Assembly: GCA_946902875.1 (NCBI GenBank)
Contig: OX336343.1
Span: 12,149,361 to 12,213,360 of the forward strand
Direction: 5' to 3'
Length of the DNA: 64,000 nucleotides
Source: Nematopogon swammerdamellus
Lineage: Eukaryota > Arthropoda > Insecta > Lepidoptera > Adelidae
A model generated the notes under the pieces. The model was not told where the DNA came from. It searched no databases and saw only the letters and a list, made by a program, of their open reading frames with translations. Below are positions 22,296-34,267 of the stretch, in pieces; the stretch's first letter is position 1, and every line of letters starts with the position of its first letter. Position numbers and translations under genes: made by a program.

Positions 22296-22680
22296 TAGGG
22301 TTCCGTATCCATACTGAAGCCTATTACTAAGCCTACGCCGTCTGTCTGTCTGTCTGTCTGTCCGTCTGTCTGTCCGACGGCTGTATCTCTTGAACCGTAA
22401 TAGGTAGCCCGTTGAATTTTTCACAGAATATGTGTTATTTATTATGTCCGACATAATAAGACATAATAAATTTAAGAAAAAGTAAAAAAAAATCACGGGG
22501 TCCCCATACAAGAAACTAAAAAGTGTATGCGCGCCATCAACCGAAAGCAGTATGAAGCATTTTAACTAGTATGAAGCATTTCATAAAACACGCCATAGAT
22601 GGCGTGAGTGGCGCTGACCATGACATGGCGATACGGAACCCTCGGTGCGCGAGTTCGACTCGCACTTGGCCGGTTTTTTT
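22296..22680 (-). repeat. Family C interspersed repeat
   Basis: Full copy on the minus strand, from agggttccgtatccatactg to gcgcgagttcgactcgcact and tggccgg. Has a short (TGTC)n tract. Closest relative in the window is 7028-7413. Confidence 0.85.
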
Positions 22681-23330
22681 TATTTCGTATTACGCACTTC
22701 GGCATATTATCAATTCACGCGACTAGCGCGGTTACTAAGCGATTGAGAGCAAATTAAGGCATACTTACTGCTGATTTAAGCCTTCATTTAACGGATCCAT
22801 CGTTCCAGTGGAGATTGTGGATTTACAAAGCAGATATAGTTCCGCACTCGGCCTTGAACCGCTGCTGAGACAGTGATAACACGCTCAACTATAGGATAGT
22901 AGAATTATTTATTTTACGATGGTGTTATCCAGGCAGGTGCCTTTGTCTATGTCATTGGGAGACCGGCGCGGCGGCGGCGGCGTGATGTACGTAAGTTATG
23001 TACATGTACTAAGTGCCTATTAAAGTATGTATGTAGTACGATTTTTGAAACCACATGGCAATGAGTAGGTAAAATAAATATATATACTCATCGATGCCCT
23101 TGCGTCTTCAATCCAGTTGAAATATATGTAAAGTTGTATATAAGTATGTATGTATAGTATATAAGAGTTGATGTAGATATATTATAATATGTATATTTTT
23201 TATTGTATATATGTAATTATGTATATGTAAGGATTTATATTGATTGTATGTATCTTTGTACAATTTGTATATGTGTGTATTTATATTTCATACAACTGTT
23301 CCCGGTTTAGTACTGCATTGTCCGCCCCTA
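22681..23330. other. No gene; TA-rich satellite-like tract
   Basis: 23110-23290 is an irregular repeat of tatgta/tatata words. A small CGG run lies near 22970. Confidence 0.5.
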
Positions 23331-23335
23331 CGTCT

Positions 23336-23443
23336 GTTCCACATCCCAAAGGTTAGTTCGTAAAGAATGCCGCAAGGCATTAAACTCGCCTTTTGTAACC
23401 TTTTTATACGGTGTACAATAAAGTATATTTTCATTTCATTTCA
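23336..23443 (+). repeat. LINE 3' end, first of a pair
   Basis: acatcccaaaggttagttcg, then gccgcaaggcattaaactcg, and the polyadenylation-like tgtacaataaagt followed by tttcatttcatttcat. This order matches a LINE 3' UTR type I recall from Lepidoptera. No coding sequence attached. Confidence 0.55.
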
Positions 23444-23512
23444 TAGTATTCGTTCATAGTTTATAATCATACATATTTCTTTACAGTCAAATATATTGCC
23501 ACACATCCCTTC

Positions 23513-23616
23513 TCACACATCCCAAAGGGTTGTTAGAATAGAATGCCTCGCGGCATTAAGCTCGCCTATTATGACTAATTTGTACAAATTGGTGTTCAAT
23601 AAATAATATATACATA
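23513..23616 (+). repeat. LINE 3' end, second of a pair
   Basis: acatcccaaagggttgttag, then cctcgcggcattaagctcgc, then tgttcaataaata. Same family and orientation as the unit at 23336, about 175 bp downstream, and clearly diverged from it. Confidence 0.55.
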
Positions 23617-26600
23617 CATTGTGTTATGGCCTGGTAAAATTCATGCCCTAAGTAAGAAGTGAAACCATTGCATATTCGGGCATACGAATATTTGACACAA
23701 AGGAGAGGTAAAGAAAGTGGCTTGGCTCTATGTTTTGTCTATGTCTTATGTTCGGTCTATGGTCTGTCTTGTTCTGTATACTAGGTCATCTAACTGAATT
23801 AGGACTGTGGTAGAGCTAGATTGCTAGGAATATGTCGTTGGGTAGGATTTGAGTGGTCGTAGTATGTAGCTACCCGCCTCTTGTCTGATTGACACAATAG
23901 CATAACGAACTGTTTGCAGACACGTCGTGCTCGCAACATACAAGACTCAGGCCGACCACCTTCGGTTAAAATGTAGCCGCCGGTTAACTGCTATCAACTA
24001 TATGCATTTTATCCGACAGATAACCCTTAGACGAGACTAAACCGGGGGTTGTGAAAACGGACATGTGCGTATGCAACCGCATGACGACGTCGCTGTAGTT
24101 AAGAGAAGGCAATTTCTCCCAATTAAAGCCTGAAATACATTTCTTTCAGTCAAAAACTCAAAACACTTTTTCACTGAAGTCATGAATTTTTTATTTCTGC
24201 TTTATGGAAACTGACACGGTGGCTACATGCTAACTGAGTTTTTGAACTCTCTCTGGCATGATGGACCGGTGTCAACTGCTAAGCTGCGGTTTATGTTTTT
24301 TCATCGTGTAAATTCAAAGATACGAAACACTATTTGTGATCATTTCAGCATGAATATACATGCTTAAGTTTTCTTTCTTTCTAAATATTGTGTACCAGAA
24401 ACCCAGACGCTATAAGCTGCTTAGGGATATCGAGCATCGTTCTACGTACTACTGCTGACCGAACCGAAGTTCGCGAACCAATGATAAATGCCCTTTGTAG
24501 CCCGCGGCGCCGGCGGCGGCGGGGGCGTGGGGTGGAAGCGCTGAGGCAGACGGGGGCGGCCCGCGGGGGCGGCCCGCGGGGGCGGCACAGTCGGACAACT
24601 CCAACAATTCATTATGTCCTAATTCCAGTTGTTGGGAAGAATTCGGCGGGATATTAATGTGTCGTGCGTGACTCGATTTAACTTTTTTGAAGATAAAGAA
24701 CAAGTTGTAGGAGCCCAGCTTATTTTGCGTTATGTGTTTAATCGTCTGAAATAGGTATGTAACGGTTTAGCCTAAAGACTTAGTAATATACGAGGCACAA
24801 CATTATTATAATATTCGAATAATGCGTGCCGTTAGACTTTTCGCTTTTTCTTTGTACGATTTTAACTTTTGTTTATTGTGTAATATTATATATTTCTGCT
24901 TATAGGGAAGGCATATAATTACTGCAGAATGCATTTATTTTCATTGGTTGACTCCAGTCTCATCCATGAGAGACTTTGTCACTGTTAATTATTGCAATAT
25001 TATACCCAACTACATAACGAATACTTAAGTTATTATTCGATTAAAATTGTCCGATCTGTTGATTTCCTCGAGGAGTGTATTAAATTCTTTAACCACTCTC
25101 TGACTTTGTTGTCTCCTTCCGAAAAGTACTCTTCCGCCATCATCATGTTATATTAAAAATTAATTAGACCCACTATTCAGTACAGGCAGTATCTATTAAA
25201 TGTTTCGATATATAGTTCACAAACCTGCAAGCGGAGCTGCAAGCTAAATTTCACGTGATACATCCGAGAGAGCGGCTCCAAAAACTGTGGATGTGAGCAA
25301 CGCATAAATTGGCATCAAACCACGTCCGTGGAGCCGCTGAGATATTTATGCGACGTCCGATTGCCGTACCGCACCTGATCTGAGAACACTAACTATATTT
25401 ATATTACCAAGTCTATATAATTAGCTACTCTCATGAACTGTTGACAATAATAAGCACTTAAAAGCACTGGAAGGAATCGATAGAAGCGTAATAGAGTGTT
25501 AATACTGGTAGATAATTAAATGCAATGTAAATGGCATTTAAAAGATACAAGTACAATGAAATTCCATCAGAAGGTGCCTGAACATGTACTGTGATAATTC
25601 GGTAAAAATGGCTTGAAGATTCCGTCAGGGAAGCTGCTTCGACGATAGTCGTCTAAAAAATTAACGAAAGGTTTCGATGTGTGTTTTTTTTTTTAATATT
25701 TTTCTCAACATTAACACACACTGAAGTACTTTTGTGATGTAGGATCAAAATAAAAAACAAACAGACTTAAAATTGATTTATTTAAACAAACACAGACATA
25801 GGTACAACATATACAGGCACGTTTTGTACAAGTCAAGAAGAGATCTAATTTCTCGATCACTTTTTCGAAATATTCAAATGAGACGGTGCCTTCTGATATC
25901 GCCTTAACAACAAACAGTTTATCTTTAGGTCGAATAAAATATGGGCCGATATGTTATATTATCTAACAAAGAAAATTATCCAGAAATTATTTGAAGAAGA
26001 GGGTAGCTCCAGAGCCTGCGTCATCCTCGCAACGGTGGTCGGGGTCGCTGGGCGCGGGTGGGTAGTGGGTAGCTGGTAGTGTGCGTTATTACTTCACGAG
26101 TGAATAATTCATGGGATCGACCGGTGGATAAGTTCTAGGGACGAGCTCCATATCGAGTGCCCGCACCCGCACCCGCGTGTGAATTTTTTTAGACGAGACA
26201 CTCTCCGGTTCGATTTCAGTGTGTTAATTTCGGGTTCTTTATCGTACGATAGGGAATTGGCGGGGATTATCGCTGCTCCTCGTCGAAGATAATCTGGAAC
26301 TAGAATTGGGAGTGCTTCTGTTAATGGAAGGTTTTGCTCGGTTACATTTTATCTCTAGAAAACAGTTAATTTGTGGCGAATGAATTTCTGAAAAAACCGC
26401 TTTCATGTTTATTTACAAAAAAATATTTGCATTTCATCGCAACGTAGGTGTATCGCAATGGAATTAAACCAGTGGAAATTGTAAATGAATTATGACAAAC
26501 TGCAAAACAATTAGGTACCTACAAGTATAAAGAAAAGCTGTGTGTACAGATATCCTAAAAACGTTTAAGTGGGAACGTTGTTCACAAACAGAGGGTTTCG

Positions 26601-26990
26601 TAGCCATAATGTTCCTTCTTATTGCACGTATAGCGTGCATTGCTTCTTGTCGTACTCGCACATGTTTCATTTGCTTATGTTTCAAATCGAAACGATAGGG
26701 ATTCAAGTTTAAATAGATCAATACTAATCGATTTCGTTTTTCAAACAAAATATTCAAATGGTCTGCCTTCGGAATATCAGAAGCGGCAGGTCGGCTTCAC
26801 TAATTTTCTTCGTTTATTGTAAAGTTAGTATTGAAGCTAAATTCAAATAAATGATAATTACAGAGCAAAGCAATTATTGACACTCGTATTTAGAGTGCCT
26901 ATTAGGTTAGCTATATTATTAGAGGCATGGTCTCTTATTATAATATTTCGTATCTCGAAAGCATCAGTGTAACCAAACATTCATGGAAAA
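23617..26990. other. Long stretch without recognised gene
   Basis: A family A SINE tail scrap (ggaaactgacacggtggcta) lies at 24206-24235. 24490-24600 is GC-rich with two gcggcccgcgggggc units. Otherwise AT-rich sequence with only chance frames. Confidence 0.45.
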
Positions 26991-27060
26991 GAGTGTTATG
27001 GGCTGACATCACGGATGTTGTAGGTGATGTAGCCATCCGTGTCAGTTCCCATAAAAAAAC
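26991..27060 (+). repeat. Family A SINE tail fragment
   Basis: gtgttatgggctgacatcac to gtgtcagttcccataaaaaa: the last ~70 bp of the family with a short A tail. Confidence 0.75.
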
Positions 27061-27127
27061 ATAAATCAAGTGTGAATACAGTTTATGTAAACTAGAAAAC
27101 TGAAAAGGATTCCGATTCGTCTAGTAT

Positions 27128-27384
27128 TATACAGCATGTTCGGCACATCGACCGACAATATTTTTTGTAGGTAAGTGGGGTCATTTGCAACGTTTTGACC
27201 CATGAGACCTTTTGTCAGATGTCACGTAGTATCGAGATACGATTTTTTTTTCTATATTTTTGAAAATTACCAAAATCCCAGCTTTAAACCCTTGTAACTT
27301 TTTTGTTTATAATTGTATCTTACTTACAAAAAAGTTTAACTACAAAAAAAATGTGTCGGGTCGATGTGTCAAACACCCTATATA
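27128..27384. mobile_element. TIR element family I, 257 bp
   Basis: Left end tatacagcatgttcggcaca plus tcgaccgaca. Right end is the inverted form, gtcgggtcgatgtgtcaaac plus accctatata. Arms are about 31 bp and the interior is not coding. One end of the same family is at 49305-49378. The tatacagg-type start is shared with families F and M. Confidence 0.75.
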
Positions 27385-28546
27385 GTTTACCTAGTTGTTT
27401 GTGTGTGTTTAAGACATTTCGAAATGCAATTTATATAATTTATTTTGCCATTTGTAGGTAGCCCACGAATTTGAATTTTAAACTAAATGTATCTTCTTCA
27501 AGGTGAAGAATGAAGTACCACCTGGGCTCCAAGTTGCCAAGAAACATAAGCTGCACATTCAATTAAAAACTTCCTAAGCCGAAACACGGCGGCGCAAGGC
27601 GGCAACGAGCCGCAGTAAGAAGGGGGAGGGGGTAAGGTTAGGAGTCTAGCGACGACCAATATTCATATTGCCTCGTGTATATAGACCGTCACTTATTGGT
27701 TCAAATTCGTCCTCTATCTAATATACTGTGGTGTGTCAACAATTCTACCTTATTATATTTCATTTATTGCATCGACTTCAAAAAAGGAGAAGATTCTCGA
27801 TTAGAACAATTTTCGAGAGAAACGATTCGACCGGTATGGATTATTGTAAACCCACCGATACTCTTTAATACTTATATAATATTATGTAAGTTTCCTTACC
27901 TCAAAAGATGAAAATAAAAACGGAAACCTTATATAATAACTCTGCTCTGTCACATCTTATTTTCTAATAATGTATTATGAATTATATCGTTTGGCATAAA
28001 ACTTAACATTTAGGAGAGTAAATGATAAGTTTAAATTATGTAACTGAAAAATTTATCGATGAAAACCTTTCGCCTTTTATGTCGCTTTCAAATATAGATG
28101 GACAACAAGGATCCGATATAAATCGAAATGGTTTATGTATCGAGAAAATATTTCAAACGTTTTCATTCTAGTGTTTTTTTTTTACATATTTTTGTTATTT
28201 TTGTTTATAGTTTATTTGCCATTCTTAAGCGACTGTACTCTTGAATTTTTTTTCTTTGAAGTACAAGTATTACATTTCAATTCCAAGCGCGTACCTACAT
28301 CTCAACTCGCCGAATACATTTTCTTTACAAATCAAAATGACTTCTTTAATTAAACATTGTTGACGAATTCAGATAAACCGCGTATTTCATATTTTCCAAA
28401 TTAATTACCTGAAAAAAAAATATTGGAACTTTTGATTGAAATTTTATTTTATAAGCGGCTTTAATATAACATCGTACGAGTACTAATATTGCGATGTAAT
28501 TTCGTTTCAGCTTTGATAAAAATATAGTACCTACATACAAAATAAC
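27385..28546. other. No gene recognised
   Basis: 27771-27805 (cgacttcaaaaaaggagaag) resembles the terminus of element G. The rest is AT-rich with no recurring family seen. Confidence 0.4.
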
Positions 28547-28875
28547 CGGTCAAGTGCGAGTCGGACTCGCGCACCGAGGGTTCTGTATTACCACGTAATT
28601 GTCCGGTATTTATTATTTGTTTTTTACTTTAGAGTTTGCACTATAATCACAACATTAATTACGCTTGGTATGTATTATCTTTTTTATTAACGGGGTTCTT
28701 GCATGGTTTTTCTTTTAGATTTGTTAGGATAGCCGTAACAAGACATATTTCGTGAAAATTTCAACCGGATATCTACTGCGGTTCAAAAGATACAGCCCTT
28801 TAAAGATAGAACGAACAGACGAACAGACAGACCACAGTGTGAGCTTAGTAATAGGCATCCGTACGGAACCCTAAG
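28547..28875 (+). repeat. Family C interspersed repeat
   Basis: From ccggtcaagtgcgagtcgga to ggcatccgtacggaacccta. About 330 bp, well preserved at both ends. Confidence 0.85.
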
Positions 28876-30042
28876 AAAGCATTTTATTTCGCCACCACCG
28901 TCTGAAACAGCTTATTCCGTTTCTCTAATTAGAAAACATTAATTTTATTAAGGCTGCGATACGCAAGAGAAAACGAAATTTTCAAAAATTAATTTCAGAG
29001 AAACATATATTAGACAGAAAAATATAAAGATTGGTCACGTAAGCCAAGAATAAAGAGAACTTTACAATTTACTCAAAATGTGGCTTATTTACTTAACAAA
29101 CCCCCTCAAACCCCACCTTGTCGTAAACAATTGCTAACATGGTCTTTTTTCAAGCATTTTCCAGGGTCAACCTATACAAAAACTAAAAAAACCAGCAGGA
29201 TAAATAATCATTCTAATCTTTTTCTTGTATTTATCCAGAATACTTTCTGTATAGATGTCTTAATTTTCTTAACAATTTCTTCGAAAAAAACGTAATTTAT
29301 GGTCCTCTGTCGAATTTTTTTTTTGCAAAAGTTACATGTTTGAAATAAATCACTAAGCATGTTATAATTCATACATACCTATTTACTGAAAAGAAAAAAA
29401 AATCCGATTGAAAATCCAGTATTTTATTTGGTTTCGAAAATTATTCTAACAAATGGCACATAATATAAGCCAAAACGCTCATTGTTCGCAAGTTTTGCGG
29501 AATAGGGTCTGTGTTTCAGATAGTCTACAGAAATGAATAAAACACCCGAACGCATCAACCGTCGCGCGCCCCACGCGTGTCTAAAGTAAGTCGACACCCC
29601 CTTGTGTTTCAGTGTGTCGTGTCTCAAGTGTTCGCGGCAACACTGCTTCAATGCAATTAGTGTGGTGCGCTGCCTTCCCGTAGCCTAGCGTGCTGTCGAA
29701 GAATATTAAAGTATAGAAAAGCCATTGTTATTCATTTGTCACTAATGCGAATAGTCACGAAGTAATATTTGTGAAATACGAATTCCTTGCCGGCCTTTAT
29801 TCGTTAGGTGTACCTATTGAAACCGGAAAAAAAAATTTTATACAAAATTGTGACAAGCTCATGTGTGCAAAAATAATATGAATGTTAAACAAACAAACAA
29901 TAATTTTGCATTTGCACATTTGGTCCTCATCATTCTTTTATGATATATTTTTTAGCACCTTTTGAAACACTTGACGGTTTTCGTGACAGTAAGGCAAGCG
30001 ACTAATATGGGCGGAGACCAAGTGAGCGGAGCTACGCTTACT
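28876..30042. other. No gene recognised
   Basis: Unique-looking AT-rich sequence. A 75-codon minus frame at 29424-29651 has no domain that I recognise. Confidence 0.4.
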
Positions 30043-30374
30043 AGTGGTAACATCTGCTACATCAGTCATCCATTACCTACTCCATCCATGATGTCTGCCC
30101 ATAACATCTTCGGGAACTAGGTGCCATGTCATTGCTTCCCTTTGGTCGTGACGGCTACACTGAACTGGACGGAAAACACGAACTATTTACATAGCCGTTT
30201 CAACTGACCTTTCTTTCAGTGCGGCGGTACCAATCCGGGCGGGTTAAACCCTACAACCTAGTAAGGTAAGAAGGTAAGGGATCTACAGTTTTACGTGGAA
30301 TCCCAACCACGGTTAGTCTCCAACGGTCGAGAGGTCACCCATCCAATTACTGACCGCGCCCGTGTGCTAAATTC
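30043..30374 (-). mobile_element. Family A SINE
   Basis: From acatctgctacatcagtcat through cactgaactggacggaaaac and gcgggttaaaccctacaacc to attactgaccgcgcccgtg, where the head breaks off inside the 5S-like core. Confidence 0.8.
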
Positions 30375-31317
30375 TATTGTGATTTTAATGCAAACTATTT
30401 ACACTAGACGGGGCGCGTCCGTAAATATACAAGAGCCCACAAGCGTGAAAGGGATAGACTGTACTGTTCTATTGTGCACATTAATTATTATTATTATATA
30501 ACATAAAACTCGTATCTTATATTTATATTTTAGTACATGTAGGTATTTTAGCTCTATATTTAAATAATCTGCGACTGTGGGTCACACGGACATGGCACCA
30601 CAGCACCGTGGTGAGCTCACTGTGCTGTGGGCTGACATCGCGAATGTTGTCTCATTTTGCTTTGGTCCTAAGCCCCCCTAATCCAATAATTCAGACAGAT
30701 TGTAATGTCTTGTAAATTGTAATGAAATGTGTGCGATCGGGATGGCATACTTGTCTGCTGTGAACATTGGCTGTGAATCACAAACCTACCTACCTTTATA
30801 AACATAACACAACATATACATAGATTTTATTTTCTCCTCTAAGTGCTCTTAACTATGAAGTCCACTGACACATTACTATTTTTTTTCTCGTCTTATAATT
30901 TAAGTTAAATATGTGAAATATGTAGCTGAAGTAGCATATTGTGTAATCGCTGTATTATTACCTAAGTTCTCTTTGTCTTGCTATTTTGTTTGTATTTCCG
31001 AAATAAATAAATAAATAAATAAATAAATAAATATTACTTTCCCGCCTGTGCGCTGAGTTAATACCTCTTCTATTATTTGATGCTCTGTGTGCCGCCCTAC
31101 CGCGCGCCGCGCCGCCGCGGCCGCCAGCCCAGACTACGCCCGCCCCGCCCAGTCGCACGTCTCGGTGCTCCGACGACGTACGACGCAAATGAGCCGAAAA
31201 GCCTTACAGCAGAAGGGCGGAGACGGCCACTTTTCATTGCGGAAATACATGCAAACTTTTTTTTTACATTCTGTTCATCAGATTATATTCTTTGCATTTT
31301 TTAGCTTTTCTAATTTT
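30375..31317. other. No gene; simple repeat and GC-rich patch
   Basis: A family A scrap (gtgggctgacatcgcgaatg) is at 30627. An (AAAT)n run at 31001-31034 could be an old LINE tail. 31085-31165 is a CpG-rich patch. Confidence 0.45.
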
Positions 31318-31318
31318 T

Positions 31319-31856
31319 ATTACCCGACTACGAAGACACCGAACTAGCGCAACGAAGCCAAAAGCAAAACTGTTTTGCATGTCCCACCATCACTTCTACG
31401 CCATCCGATCCAATTGTAATAAAAATTATGCGAAAAAAACTAAATAAAAAAAATTAAAAAAACCGGCACACCAACATCCGGTAAAAAGAAAAAAATCGTT
31501 TCTGCTTAGTCAATTAAAGGCTTTGGTGGGGTCGAGGTGAATTGTTTTTTATTTCGTGGTCCCTGACGCCTTTACTACTTCACCTAACTAAGTGCAAATA
31601 ATGTTTTACTTTTTAAGAGTAGTTGTTGTGTCGGGTGTTTTTAAAGGAAAAGTGTCGATGATCTTCAAATCGGCTGACCTGATCTTCATCTAACATAGCT
31701 GAGAACCACCCCATCTTTCTAATAAAAAAAAACATTATCCAAAGAGGCGCAAGCTGGTCCTTAGCTTACTTAGAGTCATCTTATTTTGAGTAATTTTATT
31801 TTTTTACAATAAAAAGTGAAACACATTACCCTCTTTTGAGCTAGTAGTCGGGTAAA
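31319..31856. mobile_element. TIR element family J, ~540 bp
   Basis: Ends are ttacccgactac at the left and gtagtcgggtaa at the right, a 12-bp inverted repeat. A related right end (gcgcgcagtcgggtaaaa) with similar neighbouring sequence is at 40741-40790. Not coding. Confidence 0.55.
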
Positions 31857-31864
31857 AAATTCGC

Positions 31865-32196
31865 GACAGTCAACATATACTGTGTAGATGGATGGGCGAC
31901 CGCTCGAACGTTGGAGGCTGACCGTGGTTCGGATTCCACGTAAAACTGTAAGTCCCTTCCGTTCTTACCTTACTAGGTGGTAGGGTTTAACCCGCCCGGG
32001 TTGGTACTACCGCACTTAATGAAAGGTCGGTTGAAACGGCTATGTAAATAGTTCGTGTTTTCCGTCCACTTCAGTGTAGCCGACACAACCGAAGGGAAGC
32101 ACAGACATGGCACCTAGTTCATCAAGGTGTTATGGGCTGACATCACGGATGTAGGTAGGTGATGTACCCAACCGTGTCAGTTTCCATAAAAAAAAA
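31865..32196 (+). mobile_element. Family A SINE, first of a tandem trio
   Basis: Starts inside the 5S-like core (gatggatgggcgaccgct), then the B-box-like gtggttcggattccacgt, then the common body and cagtttccataaaaaaaa. Confidence 0.85.
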
Positions 32197-32543
32197 CTTC
32201 GCTCCTAAGCATTACCTGTACCGTGTGGGGCCGGTACTTTAAAATAATGGCCCCACTGCATCGCTCCCCGTGTATGTCGTAAAAGGCGACTAAGGGATAA
32301 GACTCCCTTCTTATATTACTAGGTGGTAGGGTTTAACCCACCCGGGTTGGTACTACCGCACTGAATGAAAGGTCGGTTGAAACGGCTATGTAAATAGTTC
32401 GTGTTTTCCGTCCACTTCAGTGTAGCCGACACGACCGAAGGGAAGCACTGACATGGTACCTAGTTCACCAAGGTGTTATAAGCTGACATCACGAATGTAG
32501 TAAGGTGATGTACCCAACCGTGTCAGTTTCCATAAAAAAAAAA
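32197..32543 (+). mobile_element. Family A SINE with alternative head, tandem unit 2
   Basis: The head is gtgtggggccggtactttaa and tcgtaaaaggcgactaaggg, not 5S-like. The body from ctaggtggtagggtttaacc to cagtttccataaaaaaaaa is the standard family A tail. Confidence 0.82.
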
Positions 32544-32908
32544 CTTCGCTCCTAAGCATTACCTGTACAGCCTGTACCGTGTGGGGCCGGTACTTTAAAA
32601 TAATGGCCCCACTGCATCGCTCCCCGTGTATGTCGTAAAAGGCGACTAAGGGATATGACTCCCTTCTTATATTTATTTATTTATTTATTTATGGATAAGA
32701 AAACTTAACAGCTATACACATGGATATTTTAAAAATTAACAATTACAAATAGGAAAGCCAATTACAAAGTTTCACATTTTAAATAAAATATAATACAATA
32801 CAACAAAACAACGTCAACTACGAGATATTTAAAAACATATTTATATTTTTTTTATAGCTAATGTCAATGTGTGAGGGTGTATGAGGGTGTGTGTGAGGGT
32901 GTGAGAGG

Positions 32909-32939
<31 letters not shown>

Positions 32940-32995
32940 TGTCAGTTTGTGTGAGGGTGTGTGCCTGTGCGTGTTTTGTGCTGATTGGGGAAGGA

Positions 32996-33023
32996 GGGGG
33001 GGGGGGGGGGGAGGGGGGGGGGG
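32996..33023. repeat. G-rich tract G16-A-G11
   Basis: Two long runs of G split by a single A, in the 3' region of the LINE insertion. Could form G-quadruplexes or be a sequencing/assembly trouble spot. Confidence 0.95.
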
Positions 33024-33030
33024 TAGGCAC

Positions 33031-33261
33031 CTATTCAGACTGCTCCAGAGTGTTTTTAACTATTCTCAAAAAAGGTTTATGATTAACATTAAAAATTTCT
33101 ATTTCTCTGAAGCAGTCGTTATAGGCTGCCATGCACCGATTTAGAGTCGACCACTTGGCGTAATTCGTTCGACACAGTCCCACATGAAAGAGATTCGGGC
33201 GGCGCGTCCTAGCGGCGCTGCAGTGCAGAGGCACTCTCGCTACCAGCTCAGGACAGTCCAC
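33031..33261 (-). pseudogene. LINE ORF2 C-terminal fragment
   Basis: 76 codons to the stop, with RTRRPNLFHVGLCRTNYAKW, then TLNRCMAAYNDC and EIFNVN. The pattern (LF, RTNY, a pair of hydrophobic residues with R, then YN and I-x-IF) is the usual C-terminal signature of CR1/L2/Jockey-type LINE polyproteins after the reverse transcriptase. No catalytic domain remains. The frame enters directly from the insertion edge, so its first methionine has no meaning. Confidence 0.7.
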
Positions 33262-33478
33262 ATATTACTAGGTGGTAGGGTTTAACCCACCCGGGTTGGT
33301 ACTACCGCACTGAATGAAAGGTCGGTTGAAACGGCTATGTAAATAGTTCGTGTTTTCCGTCCACTTCAGCGTAACCAACACGCACCGAAGGGAAGTACTG
33401 ACATGGCACCTAGTTCACCAAGGTGTTATGGGCTGACATCACGGATGTAGGTAGGTACCCAACCGTGTCAGTTTCCAT

Positions 33479-33888
33479 GCGAAAGCGCAGCCGCTGTCAA
33501 GATTTAGGTGTAATAGACGTAGAATACAGAATGTGTACACAATCTGTTCGCCATCTTCTGCGGCTCCAACTTGCGTTTTCTTAACCCAAGTCTCCGGACA
33601 GTCAAGTCGCGGATCTCGGCGTAAGCTCCAAAAAAGTCTTCCAAATAATCCGCATCTGAGTGAGAGTGAAAATGTCAACGGAATGAGGAAAACAGTGCGA
33701 CTTCCTGGTTACATGACAAAGGGCGAAATAACGCTTCTATTGTCTCCAAATTAGGGGAATAAAAATAGAAATCGTCTTAGGGCGATTAAAGCTTTCCTTG
33801 GGATCCTTTCCTTAGTTTCCTTGGGATAATAATTGCCTAATATGAGACTATGCCTTATCTAAAAAAAACACAAACAAAAATCAAATAG
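33479..33888. other. No gene recognised
   Basis: Moderately GC-rich, with overlapping short frames on both strands and no recognisable domain. It may be part of an unlisted repeat. Confidence 0.35.
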
Positions 33889-34001
33889 TGCCTCGGTAGC
33901 TTGGTGGTGATATGGCTCGGCGGCCGATGGTGAAGTTAAGCACACCGTGGCGAGGTGATAAATTTGATTGGCGACCGTTCGACCGTTGAGGCTGATGCTT
34001 T

Positions 34002-34107
34002 CATGTACGGGGCTTGCGATTGCCACCCCGCGCCGCCGCCGCCGACGCCGCCGTCCTGACAGGTGCCTGTTCACGTCGCTCTTGAAGTACCCGAGACTGT
34101 ACTTGGG
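34002..34107 (-). pseudogene. LINE C-terminal scrap, relative of the 15-kb LINE
   Basis: Minus-strand translation PKYSLGYFKSDVNRHLSGRR lines up with PKYSLGFFKRGVKRLLSGRH at the C-terminus of the intact ORF2. The following plus-strand cggggcttgcgattgcc matches cggggattgcgaatgtc in the same place. It is diverged, with a CGG expansion that encodes a run of arginines. Confidence 0.65.
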
Positions 34108-34131
34108 GGGGGGGGGGGGGGGGGGGGGGGG
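34105..34131. repeat. G27 homopolymer
   Basis: Unbroken run of 27 G, starting exactly where the LINE scrap reads actgtacttggg. Confidence 0.97.
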
Positions 34132-34267
34132 AATATATTATATGGTCAGGGAACTATATAAATATTATACTACCTTATCTGCGTTTTAGGTGAAAGCTGA
34201 CATGGCAACTAGTTCGCCAAGTTGTTACGGGCTTACATCACGGGTGTAGTACCTAAGTGATTGTCAG

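Larger units (their letters stand above)
32674..33261 (-). mobile_element. 5'-truncated LINE inserted in a SINE, ATATT duplication
   Basis: atatt is found at 32669-32673 and 33262-33266 and only once in the uninterrupted SINE unit, so it is a target duplication. On the minus strand the insert has a coding end, a 3' region and a (AAAT)n tail (plus strand 32672-32690). The 3' region holds a GT/GA repeat (32880-32938) and a G-rich tract (32996-33023). Related LINE tails are at 37712, 51050 and perhaps 34324. Confidence 0.85.
32544..33478 (+). mobile_element. Family A SINE, tandem unit 3, split by a LINE
   Basis: Repeats unit 2 from cttcgctcctaagcattacc onward, apart from an extra gtacagcct. It is cut at 32673 and resumes at 33262 with atattactaggtggtagggt. 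The unit 2 sequence gives the empty site directly. Confidence 0.85.
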
